25,978 nucleotides of DNA from a virus: positions 1-25,978 of IMG/VR virus record IMGVR_UViG_3300048833_000700; one strand, written 5' to 3'. Shown one piece after another: positions 15,742 through 21,861 of this stretch. A program made the translations under genes and the position numbers. Every line of letters starts with the position of its first letter. Within the stretch, counting starts at the first letter, position 1. The notes under the pieces were generated by a model. It saw only the letters and a list, made by a program, of their open reading frames with translations. It did not search any database and was not told where the DNA came from.

Positions 15742-17268
15742 TCACCAGACACTCCTTTCTTTGTTCCGAGTCCGCCGCCCGCCGGGCCGTGGCGGGAAGT
15801 AAAAAGCGTTCGCATCCCCCGCTGCCCGGACCGCCAGCGCCAGCGCGGTGCATCGGTCGCTGTGCCCTGCCTTCGTCCGCGCTGCCCAGTAGTTGTATTC
15901 CCCGTTGGAAATCACCTGCTTCATCTCGTGGAGGTCCTCACGGATCACCGTGCTGATTGGGATGCGCAGCTTCGTCGGCGCCGTAAAGGCCTGCCTCAGC
16001 TTCGGGAAAATCTGCCGCTTGAATCCGGCCGTGAAGGTGCATAATTCCACCTTGCCCATCTTGTGCTCGCCCGGCTTCCACTCCCGGTGATTCTTCACCA
16101 TGATGTCCCCCAGACCGATTCCCGGCCCCGTGTAGTCGAAGCTCACTCTCGTCGAGGCCCGGATCCGGTCGTCCAGAATCTGGAACTGATCCGGCGTGGA
16201 AACCTTGTCCAACACCAGCACCTCCCGCGTCCATAGAATATCGCCCACCCGCTGCAGCGTCCAGCACACCGTCGGATCATTGGTCCGCCCGAAGTCGATT
16301 CCCAGGAACGTCGCCCCTGCGTGACGCGCATCATCCAGGCTCCAGCACTCCGTCGCCTCCGCACTCTCCGCCAGCGCGATCAACTCATACGGCAGCAGCA
16401 CATTGGTCGTGTCCAGGAACTGGCACAGGAACTCCTGCGCGAATCCATCCGGATCATCCATCAACTCCCGGATCTGCTGCACGTCCACCGGCAGCCCCAT
16501 CAGCACCGCATGATAGATCGTCACCAAGTGGCGGATCCACTTCAGCTTGTCCTTGCTGTCATCCTTCGTGAAAATCTTGTGTGCCGCGCTCCCCGTCCCA
16601 TTCGGAGTCGTGCCGATCCGCACCTTCTTCTCACCACCCCGCAGCGGGTTGGTGATGGATGGCAGGATCGCCTTCCACGTCTCCGCCGGCTTCTCGAAGA
16701 AGTCGAACTCCGTTAGAATCACATTCGCGCTGCGGCCCCGCACCGTGTCCGGCTTCCCTGGCACCGCCCGGAACCTGCTGCCATTCTCAAACAGGATCTC
16801 CGCACTCTTCAACAAGTGCTGTGAGGTGTTCCCCTCGCGCTCCTCGAAGATCTCCTTGATGTGGAACTCCCACGCATCCGCCCAAAGTTTTCCCTGCTCC
16901 AAGCTATCCAACGCCTGGCGCTCGGATGGCGCGGCCAGCATCCACTCCGTCACATGCTCCAGGCAGTCTTCCACCGCCTCGCCGTTCATCGTGAAATCCT
17001 TCCCCGTCTGGCGGCTCTGGATCTGGATCTTTGCCCGGCTCCGGTCGTGGTGCGCCGCGAATTGATACTCCAAGTAAACACTCCGGGGGTCGCTCGCCGG
17101 GTAGGGGTTTTCCCATCCGCTGTAGGAAGTGCCCAGCGTGTGGTTTTCCACCAGCCCTTCCAGCTCACCCAGCTCCATCGTCCAAAGCGGATTGCTCCGC
17201 GCCGCAGTGTGCGCTTCCGCCACCTGCACCCGGAGCTGCTCAAGAGCATCTGTTTTCGCGTTCCCCAT
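15742..17268 (-). CDS. Terminase large subunit, Mu gp28-like
   Basis: A 508-residue packaging motor and nuclease. The start at 17268 (MGNAKTDALEQL) is used; the longer frame overlaps the small terminase. An adenine-binding region precedes Walker A-like SRQTGKD (residues 85-91). VILTEFDFFE (~183-192) is the Walker B region, and IGTTPNG (218-224) the coupling motif. The RNase H-like nuclease has GIDFGRTND (D325), an Asp in VSFDYTGPG, and a third in AGHSDRCTALALAV. All core ATPase and nuclease residues appear present. It follows the small terminase by 5 nt and precedes the portal, as in Mu. Confidence 0.85.
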   Translation of the reverse strand: MGNAKTDALEQLRVQVAEAHTAARSNPLWTMELGELEGLVENHTLGTSYSGWENPYPASDPRSVYLEYQFAAHHDRSRAKIQIQSRQTGKDFTMNGEAVEDCLEHVTEWMLAAPSERQALDSLEQGKLWADAWEFHIKEIFEEREGNTSQHLLKSAEILFENGSRFRAVPGKPDTVRGRSANVILTEFDFFEKPAETWKAILPSITNPLRGGEKKVRIGTTPNGTGSAAHKIFTKDDSKDKLKWIRHLVTIYHAVLMGLPVDVQQIRELMDDPDGFAQEFLCQFLDTTNVLLPYELIALAESAEATECWSLDDARHAGATFLGIDFGRTNDPTVCWTLQRVGDILWTREVLVLDKVSTPDQFQILDDRIRASTRVSFDYTGPGIGLGDIMVKNHREWKPGEHKMGKVELCTFTAGFKRQIFPKLRQAFTAPTKLRIPISTVIREDLHEMKQVISNGEYNYWAARTKAGHSDRCTALALAVRAAGDANAFYFPPRPGGRRTRNKERSVW

Positions 17269-17273
17269 CGTTT

Positions 17274-17858
17274 TTATCCCATCCGGAAAATTTGCTTCAG
17301 CTTCGCCGCCTTCTCCTCTTCGGTGAGCTTCCCATCCCCCATCACTTTTCCCGCTTCGTCCGCCTTCGCGGCCTTCGCCTCCAGCAGTGCCACCCTCCGC
17401 TTGTCCAGCTCCTGGGCCTCCTCCATCAGGCCCAGCCTTGCGTCCATCTGTTTGATTTTCGCCCGCCCGTGCCCGATCTTCATCATTGCCGAGAACAGCT
17501 TCCCATCGCGCGTCTGGACGCCGCGCGCCGCCATCATCACCACGCCCGCCCGCTCGATCTCCTCCAGGTCGAAGGTCGGATCCGCACGCATCTGCTCTTT
17601 GATCTGCTCGATCACATCCCGCGTCCGCTCGAAGTCCCTCCGCACCGAAAGCCACTTGTAAAAGGAGGACACAGTGGAGAGCGAGCGCACGGGAATGCCA
17701 TGCCGCTCCTGCAGTTCTGCCATCACCTCCACCAGCGTGAATTTCTTGCCGTCCTTCTCCGGATGGCGCAGACGCCACATCATATCCGCGAACTCGGGAT
17801 CCGCCTCCGCCTTCGTCTGCAGCACCGCGTCTGCCCTTGCGTCTTTGGGGATGTCCAT
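17274..17858 (-). CDS. Small terminase subunit, DUF3486 / Mu gp27-like
   Basis: A 194-residue protein with an N-terminal helix-turn-helix region (FTLVEVMAELQERHGIPVRSLSTVSSFYKWL, within ~40-70). A central helical DNA-binding/oligomerisation part (DFERTRDVIEQIKEQM) and a charged coiled coil (~130-190) follow. This matches Mu gp27/DUF3486 in length, order and HTH type, and the gene sits immediately before the large subunit. The start codon abuts the upstream stop with no spacer. It should recognise phage DNA for packaging; the target site is not visible here. Confidence 0.7.
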   Translation of the reverse strand: MDIPKDARADAVLQTKAEADPEFADMMWRLRHPEKDGKKFTLVEVMAELQERHGIPVRSLSTVSSFYKWLSVRRDFERTRDVIEQIKEQMRADPTFDLEEIERAGVVMMAARGVQTRDGKLFSAMMKIGHGRAKIKQMDARLGLMEEAQELDKRRVALLEAKAAKADEAGKVMGDGKLTEEEKAAKLKQIFRMG

Positions 17859-18125
17859 TCACTTGATTCTATCGTGGTTGATTCCCGCCTTCGTGATCAC
17901 CCAGCCGTCCAGCTCCAGCTCGTCGATCCTCTCCCGCCGCACAAAAGCCTCCCCGTGGTTCCACTCGATCGCGTCGCGCAGCTGAGTTAGATCCACCCCG
18001 CCGCCTACCAGCTCGTTCACGGCATCCAGTAAAGGCTCCTCGGCCAGCGGCTCGCCTTCCTGCATCCGCAGCACCGTCCGCACCTTCTGCCTCACACGCC
18101 CATTGCTCACTCGTTGCTTGCTCAC
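17859..18125 (-). CDS. Small winged-helix-like phage protein
   Basis: An 88-residue protein. The stretch EPLLDAVNELVGGGVDLTQLRDAIEWNHGEAFVRRERIDELELDGWVITKAG reads like a winged helix: three helices and a two-stranded wing ending in GWVITKAG. It occupies the place of the small gp25/gp26 genes before the terminase in Mu-like phages. It may be a DNA-binding accessory of packaging or late regulation. No close family was recognised. Its start overlaps the upstream stop (ATGA). Confidence 0.55.
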   Translation of the reverse strand: MSKQRVSNGRVRQKVRTVLRMQEGEPLAEEPLLDAVNELVGGGVDLTQLRDAIEWNHGEAFVRRERIDELELDGWVITKAGINHDRIK

Positions 18126-18694
18126 GCTTTTTTGGGTTCGGGGTTATCGGGTTTCGGGTGGATCGCTTCCGCCAGCTTGCTCAGTTGCGCCGCCACGTCG
18201 GAATGCACCCTCAGTGCCGCCACCTCCTCGCGCTGGTCATTCACCACTTCCCAGATCTTCTGCCTGCCGCCATGCGCCGCACTGGCCACCTTGCCGATCT
18301 CCTCGCTCAGGCTCTTATTCTGCCGCTCGATCTTGCTCGAAAGCGTCGTGTTCTGAGTGGCCAACGCGCTCATGGTCTCCCTGAACAGGCTTTTCATTTC
18401 CGCGGAGCTGACTGCCATCACTCCCTTGATCTCGGCCACATTCGCCGCCAGGCTCTGCTCCAGCCGCTCGAACTCCCGCCGCGTCACAAACTCCTCCTTC
18501 ATCCTCACCTCGAAGGGCTGCGGCCCCACCTTCAGCTCCCGCTCCTTGTCCTGTTGCCAGCGGCTCTTCATCACCGGTGCCATCACCGCCCCCAGGATCG
18601 CCACCACAAAGGTCGTCACCCAGGGGAGGATTTCCCTCAGAGTCATCGTGCTGCCCGCAGCCGCCTCCGCCAGATATGTCATCGCCTCAGTCAT
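18122..18694 (-). CDS. Membrane-anchored coiled-coil protein (DUF2730-like)
   Basis: A 190-residue protein with one N-terminal membrane segment (residues ~22-42, LREILPWVTTFVVAILGAVM) followed by long helices rich in E, K, S and M. This resembles the DUF2730/Mu gp25 type: one TM plus coiled coil, next to lysis and terminase genes. It could also be a spanin-like periplasmic rod. The C-terminus HPKPDNPEPKKA is the translation of a heptad repeat array. ATGA overlaps occur on both sides, so it is tightly coupled. Confidence 0.6.
   Translation of the reverse strand: MTEAMTYLAEAAAGSTMTLREILPWVTTFVVAILGAVMAPVMKSRWQQDKERELKVGPQPFEVRMKEEFVTRREFERLEQSLAANVAEIKGVMAVSSAEMKSLFRETMSALATQNTTLSSKIERQNKSLSEEIGKVASAAHGGRQKIWEVVNDQREEVAALRVHSDVAAQLSKLAEAIHPKPDNPEPKKA
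18134..18161 (-). repeat. Heptad repeat array at a gene 3' end, CGGGTTT type
   Basis: Plus strand units in 7-nt register: GGGTTCG, GGGTTAT, CGGGTTT, CGGGTGG. The array is inside the last codons of the coiled-coil protein gene and codes for its proline/lysine tail. The flanking T6 plus GGGTTCGGG reappears at 21261-21275. Confidence 0.65.
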
Positions 18695-18933
18695 AGAATT
18701 TTGGATACCCTCCGCATGGCCTTTGCCTTTTTCTTCCTTGCCCGGCGCAGGTAGCGCATCGCCGCCGTCACCAGCGCGATGCCCAGGATCTCGTCACGGG
18801 TCTTTCCCGCCTCCCGCCCCGCGGCGTAATCGCACAGCGCCAGCAGCCCAGCCGCTTTCAGATTGCGGATGCGTCCCTCCCTCTCCCCGGTGCATTCCTC
18901 GGCCGCCAGTGCTTCGTAAAAATCCCGCGTCAT
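18691..18933 (-). CDS. Small hypothetical protein in the lysis cluster
   Basis: An 80-residue protein, mostly helical: acidic at first (DFYEALAAEECTGEREGRI), then hydrophobic (AAGLLALCDYAAGR, EILGIALVTAAMRYL), ending in a strongly basic tail (RRARKKKAKAMRR). Both ends overlap neighbours by ATGA. The function is unknown. The amphipathic helices and basic tail could fit a membrane-associated lysis regulator or a nucleic-acid-binding protein. It is kept as a gene because of coupling and consistent codon use. Confidence 0.55.
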   Translation of the reverse strand: MTRDFYEALAAEECTGEREGRIRNLKAAGLLALCDYAAGREAGKTRDEILGIALVTAAMRYLRRARKKKAKAMRRVSKIL

Positions 18934-19676
18934 GCCGCACCCCCTTTCATCATCAGATCATGCACCTCCCCGCGAAAAACCCGGTCCGCCTCCGCGATCG
19001 CACGTGCCCGCTTCATCCACGCCGCCTCCAGCAGCGCGACCCGCTCCGCAACCACTTCACCTGGCACCACAACCGCCACGGCCGTCGGCGGCGGAGTCAC
19101 CGCCTTCGTGTCCAGCTTCAGATACTTCGTGATCCCACGCGCCAGCGCCTCGCCGGCCCGCCGCTGGTTTTCCGGATCCGCCAGCCAGGCCTCGCCCTCT
19201 TCCGTGTGAATGAACTCCAGCTCAAACAGCGCCGCCGCCATCCGCGTCTTCATCAGCACTGTGAACTTCGATTCCTTGTCCACATCGCCATCGCTCATAT
19301 CCATCCGCTTCGGCTTATCCGGAAACTCGGCTCCATACTCATCGAAAAGATCCGTCGCCAGCCAATCGCTCGCCGTCTGCCCTGGTGATGTCCATACCTC
19401 GAAACCCTTCCCTTGCCCCGGAGGCCCCGCATTGCAATGCACCGAGACGAAGATGTCCGCCCCCTCACGGTTTGCGAAATTCGCCCGTTCCGTGAGACTC
19501 AAGAACCGGTCCTCATTCCGCGTGTAAATCACCCGGCATCTCCCCATCAACAGCGTCCCCGCGATCCGCACCACATTCAATGCCACCGCAGACTCCTTCA
19601 GCCCAAGCGGCCCCACCGCTCCCGGATCCGCCCCGCCGTGCCCGCCGTCAAAACACACTGTTGGGGTCAATCTCAT
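18930..19676 (-). CDS. N-acetylmuramoyl-L-alanine amidase (Amidase_3 endolysin)
   Basis: A 248-residue endolysin that should cleave the amide bond between N-acetylmuramic acid and L-alanine in peptidoglycan. Residues ~5-185 form an Amidase_3 domain. The zinc ligands appear as H13 in FDGGHGG, E28 in LKESAVAL and H80 in FVSVHCNAG; the catalytic Glu is probably E152 in LFELEFIH. No signal peptide is present, so it needs the holin-like proteins upstream to reach the wall. Residues ~190-248 are helical and may anchor or regulate it. ATGA overlaps join it to the small membrane protein and the 80-residue gene. Confidence 0.85.
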   Translation of the reverse strand: MRLTPTVCFDGGHGGADPGAVGPLGLKESAVALNVVRIAGTLLMGRCRVIYTRNEDRFLSLTERANFANREGADIFVSVHCNAGPPGQGKGFEVWTSPGQTASDWLATDLFDEYGAEFPDKPKRMDMSDGDVDKESKFTVLMKTRMAAALFELEFIHTEEGEAWLADPENQRRAGEALARGITKYLKLDTKAVTPPPTAVAVVVPGEVVAERVALLEAAWMKRARAIAEADRVFRGEVHDLMMKGGAA

Positions 19677-19846
19677 GCCCGGGGTTTCCTTCCCAGTTCA
19701 GAGTTCATCATCACCTCATTCGCCTCGCGCCGGTCCTCATGATTCCCATAGATCCCATCACTCCCATTCCTCCCATTGCGCCGCCGCCGCAGGCACAGCA
19801 GTGCAAGCACTGTTGCGATGATCAATCCTGCGTCGGCGGCACTCAT
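19673..19846 (-). CDS. Short single-TM protein of the lysis cassette
   Basis: A 57-residue protein. One hydrophobic segment (ADAGLIIATVLALLC, residues 4-18) is followed by a positive stop-transfer sequence (LRRRRNGRNG), then an acidic/basic soluble tail. It overlaps the amidase start by ATGA, and the arrangement suggests a pinholin, antiholin or membrane anchor in the lysis module. Its middle codons (NG-x repeats) are the translation of a 9-nt repeat. No Shine-Dalgarno sequence is seen before the ATG at 19846. Confidence 0.55.
   Translation of the reverse strand: MSAADAGLIIATVLALLCLRRRRNGRNGSDGIYGNHEDRREANEVMMNSELGRKPRA
19741..19776 (-). repeat. Nine-nucleotide tandem repeat in coding sequence
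   Basis: Four units in 9-nt register on the plus strand: GATTCCCAT, AGATCCCAT, CACTCCCAT, TCCTCCCAT. Each ends in TCCCAT. The repeat lies inside the short TM protein gene and encodes Asn-Gly-rich triplets. It resembles the heptad arrays in style but keeps the reading frame. Confidence 0.6.
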
Positions 19847-19957
19847 TTTATGGGTAGGGGTGCAAGTTGTTAGAAAAAGGCTGCCCGCCGGTGGTTCTTC
19901 AATCTCGGTTGTCTCCTGCTAGAGCGGATCTCCCCAGGCGGTCGGGCATTGGTGCGG

Positions 19958-20356
19958 TTATTTTGAAAACTGGTAACTCATGGAGTATCCCGGCCCCTGG
20001 ACGGCGACTCCCACCGGATAACCGACGGCCGAACACGACGGCAGGGCACCGAGGCACCCCACCGCCGCGCCGGTGACAAGCAGCAGCATGACCCCCCCGG
20101 ATCCGCCGAGCCGCTTGTCGGTCACTTCATCATCATGGTTCCCCTTCCGGAGATTGGAAATCCAGGTCAACGCCATCCGCCACAGCGCCGTGATCACCAG
20201 TGACGCGATGATCACCAGCGGCCCCACCAACTCGGAGATAGCCTGCGCAAGCGCGGCCTGATCATCCGGGGAAAGGGCCACCAGGGAAATGATCCACGCA
20301 GTAAATAGCGTGGCGATGAGCGTAAACCAGTGCCGGAGGATCGATGCAATGTTCAT
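19958..20356 (-). CDS. Holin-like membrane protein with lipoprotein-like tail
   Basis: A 132-residue protein with three hydrophobic segments (~10-28, 43-65, 88-105) and a charged loop KGNHDDEVTDKR between the second and third. The first two fit a phage holin preceding an amidase. From Met90 on, the sequence looks like a separate small lipoprotein: a hydrophobic signal (LLLVTGAAVGC), a lipobox-like AVGC at 98-101, and a Gly/Tyr/Ser tail (GYPVGVAVQGPGYSMSYQ). It may be a holin fused to an Rz1-like outer-membrane spanin, or M90 may be an independent start. It is the first late-operon gene; start context CACCATG. Confidence 0.65.
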   Translation of the reverse strand: MNIASILRHWFTLIATLFTAWIISLVALSPDDQAALAQAISELVGPLVIIASLVITALWRMALTWISNLRKGNHDDEVTDKRLGGSGGVMLLLVTGAAVGCLGALPSCSAVGYPVGVAVQGPGYSMSYQFSK

Positions 20357-20477
20357 GGTGTCGGTCGAGTTGGATCCAGGGGAGCGCGGCGGCGGTCAGG
20401 AAAACCCATTAACCTGTAACCGCTCGCCGCGTCCCTCAGAGGCCCGCATCTAATCACACCCCCTGCGGACCGTCCGC

Positions 20478-20504
20478 CGCACCTCCCACACCTCCCGCAC
20501 CTTT
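20478..20504. repeat. Nine-nucleotide tandem repeat
   Basis: Three units in register: CGCACCTCC, CACACCTCC, CGCACCTTT. It is directly adjacent to the palindrome at 20465-20477 in the late-operon leader region. Confidence 0.5.
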
Positions 20505-20522
20505 CGGGCTTTTCCCCTCTTC

Positions 20523-20550
20523 CACCGATCACTGATCACTCGGCACTCAT
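20523..20550. repeat. Heptad repeat array, CACTGAT type
   Basis: Four units in register on the plus strand: CACCGAT, CACTGAT, CACTCGG, CACTCAT. It lies 7 nt beyond the stop codon of the HTH gene on the minus strand. The same unit recurs in the early operon at 24081-24115 and 25803-25851. Confidence 0.7.
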
Positions 20551-20557
20551 TCCCCAC

Positions 20558-20893
20558 CTACCCGCAGCGCAGCGGGCTTTCCGCCTCGCGCGCAGCCTTA
20601 TACTTCAGCACGCTTTCCGAGTCCAGCCGCAAGGCCGCGTTGCTCGCCCGCCCGTCCTTGCGCTTCACCCGCGCCCCCGGCTTGTACCCGTCGATCAATC
20701 CTTTCCGGTAGAGATCCGTCACCGTCCACTCGCTCACCCCCAAAATCTTCGCCGTCTGCTTCGCGCTCATGTGGGACAGCGGCCGCCGCGCCGTCACCGT
20801 CACCTTCCCAGGCCCCGCCGTCACCACCTCACTCTCCCAGATGCACAGGGTCAGCTGAACGGGCGTTGCGGGGGCAGTGCAGGTGGATTGCAT
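20558..20893 (-). CDS. HTH DNA-binding protein, excisionase/MerR-like
   Basis: A 111-residue protein. The first ~40 residues are variable and Thr/Val-rich. Residues ~42-75 contain SAKQTAKILGVSEWTVTDLY, then RKGLIDGYKPG, a helix-turn-helix with wing as in excisionase and helix_turn_helix_17-type proteins. The C-terminus is basic (RVKRKDGR) with a final dimer-like helix (VLKYKAAREAE). It sits between the lysogeny-side genes and the late operon, so it could activate late transcription, act as an excisionase, or tune the switch. The ATG at 20893 is preceded by GCTGCGGGC; a weak -10-like TTAAGC ends only a few bases upstream. Confidence 0.65.
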   Translation of the reverse strand: MQSTCTAPATPVQLTLCIWESEVVTAGPGKVTVTARRPLSHMSAKQTAKILGVSEWTVTDLYRKGLIDGYKPGARVKRKDGRASNAALRLDSESVLKYKAAREAESPLRCG

Positions 20894-20940
20894 GCCCGCA
20901 GCTTAACACAGCTTCCCGGAGCGTCCGGAGCGTGACACAA

Positions 20941-20967
20941 AAACCGTGTCACGCCGTGACACGGTTT
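20941..20967 (-). terminator. Odd-centred palindrome 1, second of two tandem terminators
   Basis: Thirteen-bp perfect arms (20941-20953 and 20955-20967; AAACCGTGTCACG and its complement) around one central C. On the minus strand the hairpin runs straight into TTTTTG, as an intrinsic terminator does. A further half-site CGTGACAC lies at 20931-20938, so protein binding is also possible. Confidence 0.55.
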
Positions 20968-20975
20968 CAGAAAAG

Positions 20976-21002
20976 CTGCCGTGCCACGGCGTGGCACGGC
21001 AG
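20976..21002 (-). terminator. Odd-centred palindrome 2, first of two tandem terminators
   Basis: Thirteen-bp perfect arms (20976-20988 and 20990-21002; CTGCCGTGCCACG and its complement) around one central G. It starts 6 nt after the stop of the membrane protein gene on the minus strand and is followed by CTTTTCT. Its core TGCCACG-G-CGTGGCA is identical to the palindrome inside the gene at 25317-25341. Confidence 0.6.
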
Positions 21003-21008
21003 GGACGA

Positions 21009-21254
21009 TCAGCGTATGCCGGTCTCGAATGTCTTGCGACGTTTCGGCCCCGGGCGCTTCGCCGCCGGCTTTTGATCGGCCGGCAGCAGACACAGCGCCA
21101 GCACAGCACCCAGCACGCCAAGGAGCGCACCTGCACCGAGGATTTTCCACCCATCCTTGCGCAGCCAGGCGGAGCCTCCAAACGCCATCAATGTGACTGG
21201 GATCATCTGCCATGCCCAAATGGCGAAATACAAAAGCAGGTCTGGATTTTTCAT
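21009..21254 (-). CDS. Small membrane protein downstream of the repressor
   Basis: An 81-residue protein with two or three membrane segments (LLLYFAIWAWQMIPVTLMAF; ILGAGALLGVLGAVLALCLL) and a basic cytoplasmic tail (KPAAKRPGPKRRK). The ATG at 21254 is preferred over an in-frame GTG at 21278, because the extra residues come from a T-rich stretch without a ribosome site. It follows the leftward RHH regulator by 46 nt and ends at tandem terminators, so the two probably form a lysogeny transcript. By that context it may be a superinfection-exclusion or other lysogenic membrane factor. Confidence 0.6.
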   Translation of the reverse strand: MKNPDLLLYFAIWAWQMIPVTLMAFGGSAWLRKDGWKILGAGALLGVLGAVLALCLLPADQKPAAKRPGPKRRKTFETGIR

Positions 21255-21300
21255 CGTGTTTTTTTGGGTTCGGGCCACGGCCCTTGAATGATGTTACTCG

Positions 21301-21561
21301 CTACGCTCGACGCTTCTTTCCTTCCTCAAGCGGCTTGAGCACCGTTTTCTTCGGCCGACCGCCTTTACCTGCACGATCCGGCGCGTGCATGAAATTCTCT
21401 GGCAGGTGTATCCGGCATTCCTTGGTCACATACAAAAACAGCACCTCCCTAAGAAACTGGGACCTGCTTTTACCGCCTCTTGCGCGGTCGATCGCCGCAA
21501 CGAATTCGGCATCCAAATGGACCCCTATTAAGGTTTGGCCGGTAGCGCGTTGGTTTGGCAT
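21301..21561 (-). CDS. Ribbon-helix-helix regulator (candidate lysogeny repressor)
   Basis: An 86-residue protein. Residues ~8-45 (GQTLIGVHLDAEFVAAIDRARGG, then KSRSQFLREVLFLYV) fit a ribbon-helix-helix fold: one strand that binds DNA as a dimer, then two helices. The C-terminus is very basic (GKGGRPKKTVLKPLEEGKKRR) and may add DNA contacts. It is transcribed leftward, divergent from a second RHH gene, with overlapping promoters between them. By analogy with Mu c/ner or P22 mnt/arc it is the better candidate for the lysogenic repressor, because it leads the lysogeny-side transcript. Confidence 0.75.
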   Translation of the reverse strand: MPNQRATGQTLIGVHLDAEFVAAIDRARGGKSRSQFLREVLFLYVTKECRIHLPENFMHAPDRAGKGGRPKKTVLKPLEEGKKRRA

Positions 21562-21573
21562 GGGCAGCCTTTT

Positions 21574-21640
21574 AACACCTTTTTAGAATGGCTCCAATTT
21601 TTTTCTTGTCAACTGGCTTAAACTCAATTAAACACCTTTT
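21574..21640. promoter_or_regulatory. Divergent promoter/operator region between two RHH genes
   Basis: A rightward -35 TTGTCA (21606-21611) with TAAACA at 21629-21634 (17-nt spacer), and a leftward perfect TTGACA (21612-21607) with a weak -10 17-19 nt away (~21582-21589), share the same bases. The 10-mer AACACCTTTT occurs at 21574-21583 (near the leftward -10/start) and at 21631-21640 (near the rightward -10/start), as direct repeats 57 nt apart. These are likely operators. A run of T's (21598-21604) lies between. The region is clearly lower in GC than its surroundings. Confidence 0.6.
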
Positions 21641-21655
21641 CAAGCAACCACTACC

Positions 21656-21841
21656 ATGTCCAATCCTCAAAAACGCACTCAAACCCGCGGGGCTGTCCAA
21701 AAGGCCGGCGCGACGTTTGTCGCAGCTTGGATCCCCGACGAGATCGTCGAGGCCCTTGATCGAGCTGTGCAACATCAAGACACCGACCGCTCGAAACTCA
21801 TTCGGAAGGCCCTTCGGTCGTTCCTTTCGAAATCCGCCTGA
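21656..21841 (+). CDS. Ribbon-helix-helix regulator (early, Ner/Cro-like role)
   Basis: A 61-residue protein. Residues ~14-58 (KAGATFVAAWIPDEIVEALD, RSKLIRKALRSFL) form a CopG/Arc-type ribbon-helix-helix unit with the usual xxSxLIRxALRxFL second helix. The N-terminal 12 residues are basic. It is the first gene of the rightward early operon and faces the other RHH gene across the shared promoter. The two proteins differ in sequence, so they would be rival regulators of one operator region, like Cro/Ner against repressor. Start context TACCATG, no Shine-Dalgarno sequence. Confidence 0.75.
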   Translation: MSNPQKRTQTRGAVQKAGATFVAAWIPDEIVEALDRAVQHQDTDRSKLIRKALRSFLSKSA

Positions 21842-21861
21842 ACACCCAACCCAACCCAACC

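Larger units (their letters stand above)
20357..20557. promoter_or_regulatory. 201-nt intergenic region upstream of the late operon
   Basis: No gene is seen. It should contain the promoter of the leftward late operon, because it lies between the HTH gene stop and the holin start. No convincing -35/-10 pair was found, which would suit an activator- or alternative-sigma-dependent promoter. It contains an odd-centred palindrome GCGGAC-C-GTCCGC (20465-20477), a 9-nt repeat (20478-20504) and a heptad array (20523-20550). Confidence 0.45.

Noticed and set aside
18357-19388. Plus-strand open frame (343 codons) over the lysis genes
   Set aside because: Pro/Arg/His/Ser-rich antisense shadow of the amidase, the 80-residue gene and the coiled-coil gene.
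21258-21278. GTG at 21278 as the start of the small membrane protein
   Set aside because: Adds eight polar residues from a T-rich stretch similar to a repeat flank at 18127; the ATG at 21254 directly before the membrane segment is more natural.
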